Numbered from the stretch's first letter, positions 34,776-45,150 are shown. The stretch is 64,000 nucleotides of DNA from Vicia villosa (GCF_029867415.1 NC_081184.1:105943692-106007691); one strand, 5' to 3'. The notes: generated by a model not told the origin, from the sequence alone. Translations and numbers: made by a program.

Positions 34776-37125
34776 ATGTCTGCAAGTAAGTTCACGTTTC
34801 CCTCCTAGCTTATTATCTTCTTGTAGTGTTCGATGGGATTACTCTTGCGGTCCTCGTCACTGATAGCTATCCGTGTCGGTTGGGCCAGGCGCGCGGTCGG
34901 CGCTTCCTTCGGGTTATCTAGGCGATGCCCGGGGGCGCGACGGCCGGCGGGTTAGTTATCGTCTCTGTCGGATCATCGTGTTCGTCTAAAATTTATACGT
35001 CGTGCTTTTTACTGCTGTCGAGAGTCCTCGGCTGACGAACGTATTTCCTCGATGGGGGTTTAGCCGGGGGCTCTGCTGCTCCTGCTCTACCCTTTCGCTT
35101 GCCTTGCGGTGGAAGGGTGGATTTGATGGACTATCGAATTCACTTCTCCCTTCTGCGTGCAGGTGAATCAGATTCGAGTGCTACCTCAAGATCCGGCTCG
35201 AACACCGACTCGACGACCAGTGACTCCGACAGCTCGACGGCAACTAGTTCCGACGTCGAAATTATTGAGGGAAATGGCACTCCCTCGGCCGAAGGCGCTC
35301 ACACAGGATCACCTGCTTCGGATGCCGAGGGAGGGGTTTCCCCTATGCCGTTATTCAGTTATGAACATACCGTTGCGCCCGATTGGATAGCCGAGGAGGC
35401 TCTATCTGTTGTTTCTCGGTACACCGCGTCTCTGGATGGGGCATTTACAGAAATCGAGGTTCTGGGGGAAGGCGATCCGCCCAATTATCAAATAGGTTGC
35501 CCGTCTCCGGACGAACGCATATGCTCTCGGTTTGCCGGGGACGGATTTGCGATGTACGATTACGTGTTTAGGGAGCTCGGCTTCCGGTTACCTTTCTCTG
35601 ATTTTCAGGTTTCAGTTATGGCGTTTCTATCTCTGGCGCCGTCCCAAATTCATCCGAATGCTTTTGCTTTTATGCGGGCATTCGAGATTGTGTGTGATTA
35701 TTTGGGTATAGGCGCAACGTCTGCGTTGTTCGGAAGATGTTTTCGTGTTCAACGGCAGGCGTCAAACGGGCGGTACAGCTGGGTTTCGTTCAGGAACGCC
35801 GAGCGTAAACTCTTCGGAATGTATACTGACTCCGTGAAGGGTTTTAAGGATCGATACTTCGTTGTCCGCCTCCTAAGTCCGACGGCCTACTCTTCGGTGT
35901 CGGATATGGTGGCCGAGCGGGATGCCGAGGGGGAGATAGTGAGGGATGAGTATGGGCAGGAAGTAAGGGAGTTTTGCACGACGTTTCCGTTTTTCTGGTG
36001 GAAGGGTCATTTTGCGTCTCCTCCGAAATACTATGCTTGGGAGGACGATGATTTGGATGATCAAGACCGGGAGTCATACTCGGTCCTCTGCAAATACGTA
36101 GATAGCTTTACTATGTCTCGTTGGGTGACGAGGAATGGGGATCCCGTATTGAACGAGGACGGGGTGCCGATCACGGAGCAGCGGCCTATTAATACCAAGG
36201 CTTTGCTAGCTTGTCGGACTCCCGAGGAGACCCGGACGTTGTTAGGTTGTGTCCATTCACCTTGCTTTGTGATCTCCGCCCGGTATTTTGCTAACTTGTT
36301 TTTCTTTTCTTTGCAGAGGCTATGCCGGAGAAGGAGGATAATATCCTGAAACAGGCTTTGGATGCGAGGAAGAATCAGAAGAAGAAGAACCAGGGAACCG
36401 GAGCTGGAGAGAACTCAGGCTCGGCAGGCTCACCTCACCAGACTCATGCCGACGAGAGGTCTTCCAAGAGATCTCGTCCTTCCGAGGGGGGACGTCCAGA
36501 TCAGTCGAACCTAGGTCCCGGGCGCGCCTTCGTGTTGCCTCCTTGCTACAAGGATGGAGGGTATTTCGAGAAATTCCCCTTGGTTACCTCACCGGACGAA
36601 GCTCGTCGAATCAGTGATATGGACCCCCCGTCCCTTCAGAAACAGTTGGCGTGCGACAGTGCCGCCGTGTTGAGGGTCTTGGGGATGGCCCAAGTGTTGG
36701 CCAGTGGAGGCTCGGGCTCGACCGAGGTCCTGAAGGAGGCCGAGGCGGCTAAGAAGGTGGCCGAGGATAAGGTGAAGGCCATGGAGACCGAGCGCAAGGA
36801 GTTGAGGAAGAAGGTCGACGCGGTCCTGAAGCAGAAAGACGCGGAGGTTGCGGCTGAGAAGAAGAAGCTGGCTGACCTTCGACTTGAATGGGCTCCCTCG
36901 GCTGACGAGTCGCTGGATGTGGCAGCACTAAAGTCTAGGGCTGAGTTTGTGGAGAAGATAGATAGCCTGAAGATAAGCCTGGCCGACATGGCCGACGTCG
37001 GGTTCGAGCGTGCTCTTCAGCAGCTGAGGCTTCTGAACCCTGGTTTGAAGGAGGATAATGTCGGGCTCTCTTCGAGGATCGTGGATGGTGTGTTGGTGCC
37101 TGAGTCTCCGGGGAGTGAAGAGTAG
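34776..37125 (+). CDS. Spliced opposite-strand gene of the Tat element (gypsy-type transposon domain), 3 exons, 633 aa
   Basis: Exons 34776-34785, 35163-36245 and 36317-37125 join in frame through GTAAGT..TGCAG and GTTGTG..TGCAG introns (377 and 71 bp), giving 1902 nt. The protein opens MSASESDSSATSRSGSNTDS, an acidic Ser-rich region. A folded central part follows (LGFRLPFSDFQVSVMAFLSL, FFWWKGHF) that I recognise as the plant putative gypsy-type transposon domain. The C-terminal part is basic, then a Glu/Lys coiled coil (KKVAEDKVKAMETERKELRK). Additional antisense genes of this kind are known in Tat elements. Their role is not established. It is convergent with gag-pol and does not overlap it. 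Frames are undamaged. The intron-2 donor is non-consensus (G|GTTGTG). Confidence 0.85.
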
Positions 37126-37819
37126 AAAGTGTAGTTCCGGGCCTGTGTGCCTGTATTCTTCGGCCTGCGTGCCATTTTCTCTTTTGTTGGATAATGCTCG
37201 GATTACTTTTGGGGGCCTGCGTGCCCGTCAATTTGTTTGTAACTTTTGGATATCGTCGACCAAGTTGGTCGGCAATTTTAATGTTTTATAATTCTGCTTG
37301 CTTATATCTGTTTATCTGCACTTTCGGTGTTATCGTTGTATGCTTGTTCTTTTTGATAACTTTCCTGCTGTGCTCGTATGATGAGGTATTTCCCCTATAC
37401 TTAGAGTATTTTGCGACTGTTCTAGGTAATTGATGACTTATGCACGGGTACGCCGGATAGTCACCTGTATACTTGTGATATTATTGATTTTGTGGACTGT
37501 GCTCGGCCTAGATTGATTGCCCGGGCGTGTTGAGTACGGGCCGGGTGCGCAGAGCAGGTATGCGCTTTTAGCGAGCGCGAGACCGCGGTTGTGGCCAAGC
37601 GTTCGCGGCGTGAACGATCCCATCGCGAGCTGGGGTTCTGCCATGCAGGTACTTCCTCGGGGGGTCTAGGTGTAGAATCCGCCGAGGGGTCGGTCCATCC
37701 ATCCGACGGGAGGAATCGACCGTTGCTGTCGTGGAATACTCACGTCCGTACCGACGACGTGGATCCGTGCCCGTCTGTTACCTGAGTTTGGGCCAGAGGT
37801 CGGGCGTTTTAGCTTATGT
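37126..37819. other. Spacer between convergent genes of the Tat element
   Basis: This 694-bp stretch holds the 3' ends of both the opposite-strand gene (stop at 37123-37125) and gag-pol (stop at 37820-37822). No further conserved frame is evident. The left half is T-rich, consistent with a 3' UTR of the plus-strand gene. Confidence 0.5.
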
Positions 37820-40800
37820 TTAGCTATAATAACGTCTGAGTTTTTCAGCATTCCAGGGTCGAGCAAGTTTCTCCCCGAGAAGATTCTCGAGGTAGTAGGC
37901 GCCGTTCTCGGTTTTGTCATAAACTCGGTACGGGCCTTCCCAGTTTGGGGCTAGTTTGCCCTCGCGCGAGTCTTTCATGTTTCTGCGAAGCACTAGGGCG
38001 CCGATTTCGAATTCGCGCTTTATAACTTTGGTGTTATGGCGAAGAGCTATTTGCTGTTTTAGTTTAGCTTCTCGAAGGGCTGATCCTGCTCGGATCTCTT
38101 CTACCATATCGAGTTCTTCCCTCATGGCCTCGTCATTAAGTTCTTCCTCGAGGGGGAATTCGGTGCGCCGAGAAGGCTCTCGGATTTCTACAGGAATTAC
38201 GGCTTCGGTGCCGTAGGTTAGTCGGAAAGGAGTCTCGCCTGTGCTCGAATGGGGCGTCGTCCTATACGCCCAGAGTACACTATGTAGTTCTTCGACCCAA
38301 GCTTTTTTGGCTTCGCCGAGTCTTCTCTTTAATCCTCGGAGGATGACTCGGTTGGCTGCCTCGGCCTGCCCGTTCGTCTGAGGGTGCTCGACTGAGGTGA
38401 AGTGTTGCTTCGTGCCAAGCTTGGCCACAAACTCTTGGAATTTTTTGTCAGTGAACTGGGTGCCATTGTCGGTGATTATGGCCTGAGGGACCCCGAACCG
38501 GGCAAGTATGTTTCGTTTGTAGAAATGGAGCACGTTTTGAGATGTGATCTTGGCAAGCGCCTCGGCTTCTATCCATTTCGTGAAGTAATCGACGGCGACC
38601 ACGAGGTATTTATTTTGGTACGAGCCGACCGGGAACGGTCCGAGGAGGTCCATTCCCCAGGTGGAAAAAGGCCAAGGGGAGGAGAGGGATTTTAGCTCGT
38701 TGGGGGGAGCTAGGTGCATGTCGGCATGCCGCTGACATCTGTCGCATTTCTGAACATGCTCCTTGGCGTCCTGCTGCATAGTCGGCCAATAATAGCCGGC
38801 TCTGAGGGCTTTCCTCGCCAGAGATCGGCCGCCGAGATGCTGGCCGTTAATCCCTTCGTGAAGCTCTTGCAGTACTTCCATTGCCTGCGAGCCGTCGATG
38901 CATTTGAGAAGGGGGATGGAGAAGCCGCGCCGATAGAGTTTATTTTCGATGACCGTGTACGAGCAGGCTCTCCTCTTAATGGCTGAAGCTTCCTTCGGAT
39001 CATCGGGGAGCTCGTCGTTCATGAGGTATTTGTATACCGGAGTCATCCAGCAATGGGCGTCTCCGATGGCAAATACTTGTATGGTCTGCGCGTTTTTGCC
39101 TACGCTTGGATCGGACAAGATTTCTTGTATCACCGACTTGTTCCCTCCCTTCTTTCTTGTGCTTGCGAGCTTGGATAAGAGGTCGGCCCTCGAGTTGTGT
39201 TCCCGAGGGATGTGTGCGACGTCTGCCTTTGTGAATCCTTTCATCTTTTCTTTGACGAGCGATAGATATTCGGCTAGCGTGTCGTTTTTGGCTTGGTAAT
39301 CGCCGCTAACTTGGGACGCGACCAGTTGAGAGTCGGTATAAATCATGACTTCCCGAGCGCCCACGTCCTCGGCGAGGCGTAGGCCCGCTAGGAGGGCTTC
39401 GTACTCGGCCTGGTTGTTCGATGTGGTGAAGGATAGGACTAAGGATACTTCGATGACGAGTCCATCGTCGTTTTCCAAGATGATACCGGCCCCACTGCCC
39501 GCGTGGCTTGAGGCGCCATCAACGTAGATGGTCCACTTTTTCTCGGTGGGTGTTGGGGAGTTGGAGATCGTCGTCATTTCGGCCACGAAGTCGGCGAGCG
39601 CTTGGGCTTTTAACGCTTTCCTGCCCTCGTATTGTATGTCAAATTCGGACAGTTCGAGAGACCATTTCAGCATTCTCCCGACCATGTCTGGTCGGCTGAG
39701 AAGTTGCTTGATCGGTTGGTCTGTCCGGACGATGATAGTGTGGGCGAGGAAGTAGTACCTCAGTCTTCTGGCGGCCGTTATTAGGGCCAGTGCGATTTTT
39801 TCTATCTGTTGATATCGGACCTCGGGCCCTTGTAGGGCTTTGCTAGTGAAATACACTGGCTTCTGCCCGTCTTCCGTTTCTCGGATCAGGGCGGCGCTGG
39901 CCGCCTCGCCTGAAACGGCCAAGTAGAGATAGAGAACCTCGTTGCTGTCTGGTCGGGATAGCACCGGGGGTTTGGAGAGCACTTGTTTGAGGTGGGATAA
40001 CGCTCGTTCGCATTCCTCGGACCACTCGAAAGCTGCTTCTTTCCGAAGAAGCTTAAAGAATGGAAGTGCATGCTGGGCGGATTTCGCGACGAAGCGGGAT
40101 AATGCCGTGAGCATTCCGTTTAGTACTTGGATGGATTTTTTATTGGTGGGGGTAGGGAGGTCTGAGAATGCTCGGCACTTATCAGGGTTGGCTTCTATTC
40201 CTCGTTCTGTTAAGTAGAAACCGAGGAATTTGCCTGCCCGTACTCCGAAGGTACACTTCTCCGGATTGAAGCGCATCCTGCAGGACCTGGCCTGCTTGAA
40301 GACCCGCTCGAGATGTAGTGTGTGGTCGGAGTCTTCCCGAGATTTGACGATCATGTCGTCCATATACACCTCGAGTGTGTCGCCGATTTCTCCTCGGAAG
40401 ACCTTGTTCATCATCCGCTGGTAGGTTGCCCCGGCGTTTTTGAGTCCGAAGGGCATTACGTTGTAGTAATAATTGCCCAATTCGGTCATGAAAGCCATGC
40501 ATTGCTTGTCGCATTTCGCCATGGGAATCTGGTTGTAACCAGAATAAGCGTCCATGAAGGACAACAGTTTATAGCCGGCCGAGTTGTCGACCAGTCTATC
40601 AATATTAGGTAAAGGGTAGGCGTCCTTTGGACATGCCCGGTTAACATCAGTATAATCAACACACATTCTCCATTTTCCATTAGATTTTTTAACAAGTACA
40701 ACATTTGAGAGCCAAGTTGAATACTTGGCCTCGGAAATAAAATTTGCCTCTAGGAGGTCTTTTACAGCTTTCTCGGCAGCCTCCGCTTTCTCGGGAGACT

Positions 40801-43693
40801 GCCGACGCCTACGTTGTACTACGGCCTTGGCGGTCGGATTGATGGAGAGGTGGTGGCAGGCGACCTCAGGGTCGAGTCCGGGCATCTCTGCGGCGCTCCA
40901 GGCGAACAGGTCGGCATTGGCTCGAAGGCAGGCTACAAGTTGTTTCCTCGGTAGGTCAGGGATGCCTTTGCCAATCTTCACTGCTCTGTCGGGGTTGTCA
41001 CCCAGGGGGATCAGCTCGAAATCTCCGTCGGGAACAGGCCGGACGGGATTCGATTGTGTTTCCTCCCCGGTCTTCAGTTCTTCTTGTGTGAACCTTGCAT
41101 CGAGGTCGACTAGGCTGACGTTGGCCGTTGGAACCTGATCTTCCCGAGGATGCTTGTCTTCGGCTCTTGGTTTTTTGTTGGAGCTGGTCGGAGGAGCGAT
41201 CAGCTCTAGTCCTTTGACGGATGCATCGAAGATCCTTCTCGCAGCTTCAATGTCGGCGTTGATGGTGGCCACTTTCCCTGTCCTCGTGTAGAACTTCATC
41301 TTCAGATGGACCGTGGAGGGCACGGCGGTTAGCTCGGCCAGTGTTGGGCGCCCGATGATGCAGTTGTACAATGTTTTGCAGTCGATTACCAGAAACCTGG
41401 TTTTGACTTGCCTGGACGCTTCCCCTTCCCCGAAGGTGACAATCAGCTCGACGTAGCCCCATGGTTTGGTGGTGGCTCCGTTAAAACCTTGGAGGTCGGA
41501 ACCCACATAGGGGGTGAGGTGCGAGTCGTCCAGCTGAAGTGTTTGGAAGAGGTGGGAGTACATGATGTCAACTGAACTACCTTCGTCTACCAGGACCCGT
41601 CGAACATCGAAGTTCGCCATTCTGGCTCGGACGAGGAGGGGAATGGTGGCGTTTGGAGCTCCGCCGGGCAGTTCTTCAAAGTAGAAAGTGATCGGCTCTG
41701 ACTTTCCTCGGAATTTCCGCAGAGTAGGGCCGAGATCGGCATTGGCGCTGAGTAGCTCGTCGAACTTTCTCTTGACTGAACTGACGGTGAGGGAGCCGGG
41801 GTCTCCGCCGTTGGAGATGACCATTGCGGTGGGGAAATGTTCCCAGGTGCGCAGGGCGGTCGTCACGCCGACCGAAGGGATGAAGTCTTCCGGTCGGGTT
41901 ACGGACAGTGCGACTTGAAGCGGTCTGCTGTCTGGTGAGTTCCCCTCGTCAGAGTTTCGAGGGATGTCTCTTCTGGGGGGTTCTCCCTTCTTGGTGTATC
42001 TTGCCAGGTGGCCCTCTTTGATCAGGGTCTCTATGGCATCTTTGAGATTTATGCATTCGTCGGTCGTATGCCCGTGACTTTTGTGGTACTTGCAGTACTT
42101 GGACTTGTCCGTCCCCGGTCTGGTAGGATTTGACTTCGGGGGCCTGATGTTGGATTTCTTGAACTCGGCGTTCTGGCAGTCGGCCAGGATTTTCTCCCGG
42201 GAGGTGTTCAAAGGGGTGTAGTCGTTGAACCGCCATGCCGGTCCTCGCCGTTCTTTTACATCTCGGGACCTGTCGTCCCTCCTTTTGTCTTGTCCTCGGC
42301 GGGGCCCTGGATCTTCGAGGTTTGAGCTGCGAGCGGCATCACTGCCCCTTGAGGCCTTGATCGCTGCTGCCTCGCCTTCCTCAAAGTCGATGAATGCCTT
42401 TGCTTTGCGAAGGAGGTCATTCATCGAGCGCGGCTTCTCAATCTTAATGGCTTTCTTGAAGTCACTGCCGGGGATAAGTCCTCGCTCTAGGATGTACCTC
42501 TTCATGTAGTCGGCCGTCTGCACTTGGACGGCCTCCTTGTTGAATCTTTCAAGGTAGTCCCGAAGAGGTTCGTTGAGTCCTTGTACCACGGCCTCGAGAT
42601 TGGCTTCCGATTTCGGTTGTCGTCGGGAGGCTGTGAAGTGGCTCAAGAAGAGTTCTTTGAGCTCGGTCCATGAATGGATGGAGTTCGGAGGGAGGTTCCT
42701 GTACCAGTTCATCGCTCCCTTCCTGAGGGTGGTTGGGAAGATGCGGCACTTGATCGAGCCTCTGACGACGTGATAGTCCATGACCGCTTCGATGCTCCGA
42801 ATATGGTCGTCGGGATCAGTGGTCCCGTCGTATTGGTCCAACATTGGCGGTTTTTCCATCCCCCGAGGGAGGTGGGCTCTCCGGATACTGGCGGACAAGG
42901 GGCTGCGGAAGTCCTCCCCGTCGCTTGGTCCTGGTGAATCGTAGTGCCTGTGTCGTCGGGAACCCCCCTGGTAGTCGTCCAACGCAGCTTTGGAGGGACC
43001 CCTACGGCCCTGCTCGGGGGAGGGGCTTCTTTGTTCAGCAGTTTCAGGTTTCTGGCTCTTCCTGTTCTTCCTGGGTGGAGAACGGGAACGGGTCCTTCGG
43101 CGTCGATGTCTTCTCGGGGGAGACCTTGAAGAGGACGGGGAACGCCGACGGTATCTTCTCGGCGGTGAGCGCGAGGAGGAATAGGAGCGTGACCTGTAGT
43201 GCTTCCGCGGAGAGGGGCGACGTCGTCGCTGTCTTTCCAGTTCGTGGATTCGGTCGTCCTGCATCCTGAGGAGGCTGTTGGTCAATTGTATTTCCTTGAG
43301 CAAGCGGACGGTAATGGGGTCAGTGCCTTCGGGAATGTTGAGCGGCTCCTCTTCTTCTCCATGACGGGCTCTCCGCCTCTCGGAGGTGTGGGTGAATGAG
43401 GAAGCATGTTGCCCGTCTCGAGGGTCGGTTTCATTCACATTCTGGGTATGTTCCGGCACGTTGGTCGTTCGGATCTGCTCGCCGTTCTGAACGTGCCCTT
43501 CTGGAGGAACATGGTCAACATTCTGGACCTGTTGTAGGACCTGCAACAGCTGAGTGTCCTGGGTTTCATGCCCGGACCTTTGTCGCCGACGATCCCCCCG
43601 ACGATGATTAGCTAGCTCGCGGGAAGATTCCTCGATCAGCTCGTGAAGGAGGAAAGGGTCAGCGTTTGGGATGTTGTTGTTGTTGTCAGCCAT
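37820..43693 (-). CDS. Tat-lineage Gag-Pol polyprotein, 1957 aa, intact
   Basis: It is a single uninterrupted frame from the ATG at 43693. Regions (approximate residues): N-terminal hydrophilic part; Arg/Ser-rich domain 155-225 (SRSPPRR and RSRSPPRK repeats); capsid with PMLDQYDGTTDPDDHIRS; a CX2HX4HX4C knuckle CKYHKSHGHTTDEC near 531; protease with VDEGSSVDIMY near 701 (Glu at the usual Thr/Ser); reverse transcriptase with YMDDMIVKS near 1109; RNase H; a second, archaeal-type RNase H (YVDGASSHAGSG, IYTDSQLVASQV) about 1380-1510; integrase with HHCC end (CDRCQRHA) and D-D-E core (GMDLLGPF, TDNGTQF, NGQAEAANR) about 1614-1800. All catalytic residues look present, so the copy may be autonomous. 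Expression would come from the LTR at 43768-44346. Confidence 0.97.
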   Translation of the reverse strand: MADNNNNIPNADPFLLHELIEESSRELANHRRGDRRRQRSGHETQDTQLLQVLQQVQNVDHVPPEGHVQNGEQIRTTNVPEHTQNVNETDPRDGQHASSFTHTSERRRARHGEEEEPLNIPEGTDPITVRLLKEIQLTNSLLRMQDDRIHELERQRRRRPSPRKHYRSRSYSSSRSPPRRYRRRSPSSSRSPPRRHRRRRTRSRSPPRKNRKSQKPETAEQRSPSPEQGRRGPSKAALDDYQGGSRRHRHYDSPGPSDGEDFRSPLSASIRRAHLPRGMEKPPMLDQYDGTTDPDDHIRSIEAVMDYHVVRGSIKCRIFPTTLRKGAMNWYRNLPPNSIHSWTELKELFLSHFTASRRQPKSEANLEAVVQGLNEPLRDYLERFNKEAVQVQTADYMKRYILERGLIPGSDFKKAIKIEKPRSMNDLLRKAKAFIDFEEGEAAAIKASRGSDAARSSNLEDPGPRRGQDKRRDDRSRDVKERRGPAWRFNDYTPLNTSREKILADCQNAEFKKSNIRPPKSNPTRPGTDKSKYCKYHKSHGHTTDECINLKDAIETLIKEGHLARYTKKGEPPRRDIPRNSDEGNSPDSRPLQVALSVTRPEDFIPSVGVTTALRTWEHFPTAMVISNGGDPGSLTVSSVKRKFDELLSANADLGPTLRKFRGKSEPITFYFEELPGGAPNATIPLLVRARMANFDVRRVLVDEGSSVDIMYSHLFQTLQLDDSHLTPYVGSDLQGFNGATTKPWGYVELIVTFGEGEASRQVKTRFLVIDCKTLYNCIIGRPTLAELTAVPSTVHLKMKFYTRTGKVATINADIEAARRIFDASVKGLELIAPPTSSNKKPRAEDKHPREDQVPTANVSLVDLDARFTQEELKTGEETQSNPVRPVPDGDFELIPLGDNPDRAVKIGKGIPDLPRKQLVACLRANADLFAWSAAEMPGLDPEVACHHLSINPTAKAVVQRRRRQSPEKAEAAEKAVKDLLEANFISEAKYSTWLSNVVLVKKSNGKWRMCVDYTDVNRACPKDAYPLPNIDRLVDNSAGYKLLSFMDAYSGYNQIPMAKCDKQCMAFMTELGNYYYNVMPFGLKNAGATYQRMMNKVFRGEIGDTLEVYMDDMIVKSREDSDHTLHLERVFKQARSCRMRFNPEKCTFGVRAGKFLGFYLTERGIEANPDKCRAFSDLPTPTNKKSIQVLNGMLTALSRFVAKSAQHALPFFKLLRKEAAFEWSEECERALSHLKQVLSKPPVLSRPDSNEVLYLYLAVSGEAASAALIRETEDGQKPVYFTSKALQGPEVRYQQIEKIALALITAARRLRYYFLAHTIIVRTDQPIKQLLSRPDMVGRMLKWSLELSEFDIQYEGRKALKAQALADFVAEMTTISNSPTPTEKKWTIYVDGASSHAGSGAGIILENDDGLVIEVSLVLSFTTSNNQAEYEALLAGLRLAEDVGAREVMIYTDSQLVASQVSGDYQAKNDTLAEYLSLVKEKMKGFTKADVAHIPREHNSRADLLSKLASTRKKGGNKSVIQEILSDPSVGKNAQTIQVFAIGDAHCWMTPVYKYLMNDELPDDPKEASAIKRRACSYTVIENKLYRRGFSIPLLKCIDGSQAMEVLQELHEGINGQHLGGRSLARKALRAGYYWPTMQQDAKEHVQKCDRCQRHADMHLAPPNELKSLSSPWPFSTWGMDLLGPFPVGSYQNKYLVVAVDYFTKWIEAEALAKITSQNVLHFYKRNILARFGVPQAIITDNGTQFTDKKFQEFVAKLGTKQHFTSVEHPQTNGQAEAANRVILRGLKRRLGEAKKAWVEELHSVLWAYRTTPHSSTGETPFRLTYGTEAVIPVEIREPSRRTEFPLEEELNDEAMREELDMVEEIRAGSALREAKLKQQIALRHNTKVIKREFEIGALVLRRNMKDSREGKLAPNWEGPYRVYDKTENGAYYLENLLGEKLARPWNAEKLRRYYS

Positions 43694-43748
43694 GACGATC
43701 GGAGATGATTAGCTTTGATCTTTGTTCTTTAAAGATGGGGAAGCAAGT

Positions 43749-43766
43749 TTCCCACAGACGGCGCCA
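43749..43766 (-). promoter_or_regulatory. Primer-binding site of the Tat element
   Basis: On the minus strand TGGCGCCGTCTGTGGGAA begins one base inside the 5' LTR. The TGGCGCCGT start is the usual primer-binding site of Tat elements. The exact tRNA is not asserted. Confidence 0.9.
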
Positions 43767-43767
43767 C

Positions 43768-44346
43768 TGATCGTACCTGATCAGAAGAATCGTCGTAGGC
43801 TGCTCGGACTGGATCTTCTAGGAAGGAGGAGGAGGGGGGGTGTACCTGCAAGGTACTCCAATGCCAAAGTAAGTTGACGAGCAAAGGAGCGCAAGTACTA
43901 GCTAAGAGTGAGTAAGAATTGAATACCTGACCCTCTAATCAGAGAGGGTATATATAGCCCCCAGCGCTGGGCCATGATCTCGCTATTGGGTTGGATTCCC
44001 AAGCCCAACTAGGAGACTGCCAGGTTTCCTGAGCGGAAATATCGGAGGTGCGTGTACGCCCTCTGTCCTGGTTAACCGCTCCGAAGTCCAAGGGAAGACG
44101 CGATCTTTGAGGAGCCACGTGGCATCCGAGTTATTCGGAGGATTGGATATGAAAGAGCCCCGCGCGGAGCAGGGTCCTCGGCAAGGATGACGTCCGGGGG
44201 AGAGCTAACGCCGAGCAAGGGTCCACTCCGGGTAGGGTGTTAGTGCCGAGCAAGGCGTGTCGGGAAGGCACTGAACTATTCATGGGCCTCTGAGGCTCAT
44301 TGGGCCGAAAGCGGTGTTGGGCCTAGCCTTGGCCCAGTCCAGAACA
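43768..44346 (-). mobile_element. 5' LTR of the Tat element
   Basis: 579 bp. On the minus strand it starts TGTTCTGGAC and ends GTACGATCA. A TATATATA promoter-like motif lies near 43950. Confidence 0.96.
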
Positions 44347-44351
44347 ATATT

Positions 44352-45145
44352 TAAACATACTTGATGATGATGATGATGATGATGGTATAAGTATGTTATA
44401 TATGTTGCATTAATTCATAATCATTTGTTGAGGTTGTATCCATGATGATGTGTTGGATCAGTGAAGGGCATGATTCCCATTGTGTGGAATCTGTGCTGGC
44501 AGGGCCGTATCTTGATGATGTTGGATCGGTCGGTGGGTTACTCCCATTGATGATGTTTGGTACCACATGCATAGTGTCACTCATTACATATGCATGATTT
44601 TCATAACATGATTGAATGCGTTTCAGTGTTATGATTTGATGATGTGCTAGATGTGTGTATTTTGTTGAAATTGTCTGAATATGATACAATTGGAGGAATG
44701 ATATGACTATGACGTGTTATTATTTATGATGCAATAATATTTGTTAATTGCGATGAGACTCACCCTTACATGTTGGTATTTTCAGATTGAGGTAGCGGCT
44801 TTCGACTTGGTGAGGATTAGCTCATAAGTCTTCGTTTAGATTAGCGTCAGGTGTCATGCTCTGATAGATGTAACACTGGGGAACGTTTGTTTTGAGTTTA
44901 TGATAATAACTCTGTTTTGTTTAATTTATTTTGAGGATTAAGGCATTGATGATATGATGCTAGTTTGATGATTTATTCCGCTGCGTAAGCATGAGATATT
45001 TGTTTATGAGTTATGTTAAGATGTTTCTTCAGTGAATGCGTGACATATGACCGATGATGTTTATTTTATTATGAATTGTGACGCCCTTGTACATGTTACT
45101 CTGATTTATTTAATAAATTGCCGCGAGGTTTAGTAGGGTGTTACA
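44352..45145 (+). mobile_element. 3' LTR of the Tekay-like element, right part
   Basis: It continues the LTR sequence interrupted at 33784 (TAAACATACTTGATGATG onward, equivalent to 27453-28257) and ends GTGTTACA. Confidence 0.95.
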
Positions 45146-45150
45146 AATCC

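Larger units (their letters stand above)
33785..44346 (-). mobile_element. Tat-lineage Ty3/gypsy element, apparently intact and young
   Basis: It is a complete element of 10562 bp with target duplication ATATT (33780-33784 and 44347-44351), inserted in the 3' LTR of the chromovirus. In element orientation (minus): 5' LTR 44346-43768, primer-binding site, gag-pol 43693-37820, a non-coding stretch, an opposite-strand gene (34776-37125), polypurine tract, 3' LTR 34363-33785. The LTRs are both 579 bp and differ at four positions by eye, so insertion is recent. The second (archaeal-type) RNase H domain and the extra opposite-strand gene identify the Tat lineage. Confidence 0.96.
26463..45145 (+). 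mobile_element. Tekay-like chromovirus (Ty3/gypsy), split by a nested Tat element
   Basis: The outer ends TGTAACACCC and GGGTGTTACA are flanked by a perfect target duplication AATCC (26458-26462 and 45146-45150). Removing the nested element and one copy of its target leaves about 8.1 kb: 5' LTR 26463-28257, primer-binding site, broken gag-pol, polypurine tract, and a 3' LTR of about 1.8 kb interrupted at 33784. LTR lengths are 1795 and about 1800 bp, with visible scattered differences. The Gag start, knuckles and C-terminal chromodomain-like tail point to the Tekay/Del lineage. Confidence 0.95.

Noticed and set aside
36636..36989. Minus-strand open frame opposite exon 3 of the Tat opposite-strand gene
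   Set aside because: It is the shadow of a GC-rich Glu/Lys coding region; Ser/Ala-rich with no recognisable domain.
38402..43611. Many plus-strand open frames opposite the Tat gag-pol
   Set aside because: They are antisense shadows of a long GC-rich coding frame, with no domains and no splice or promoter context.
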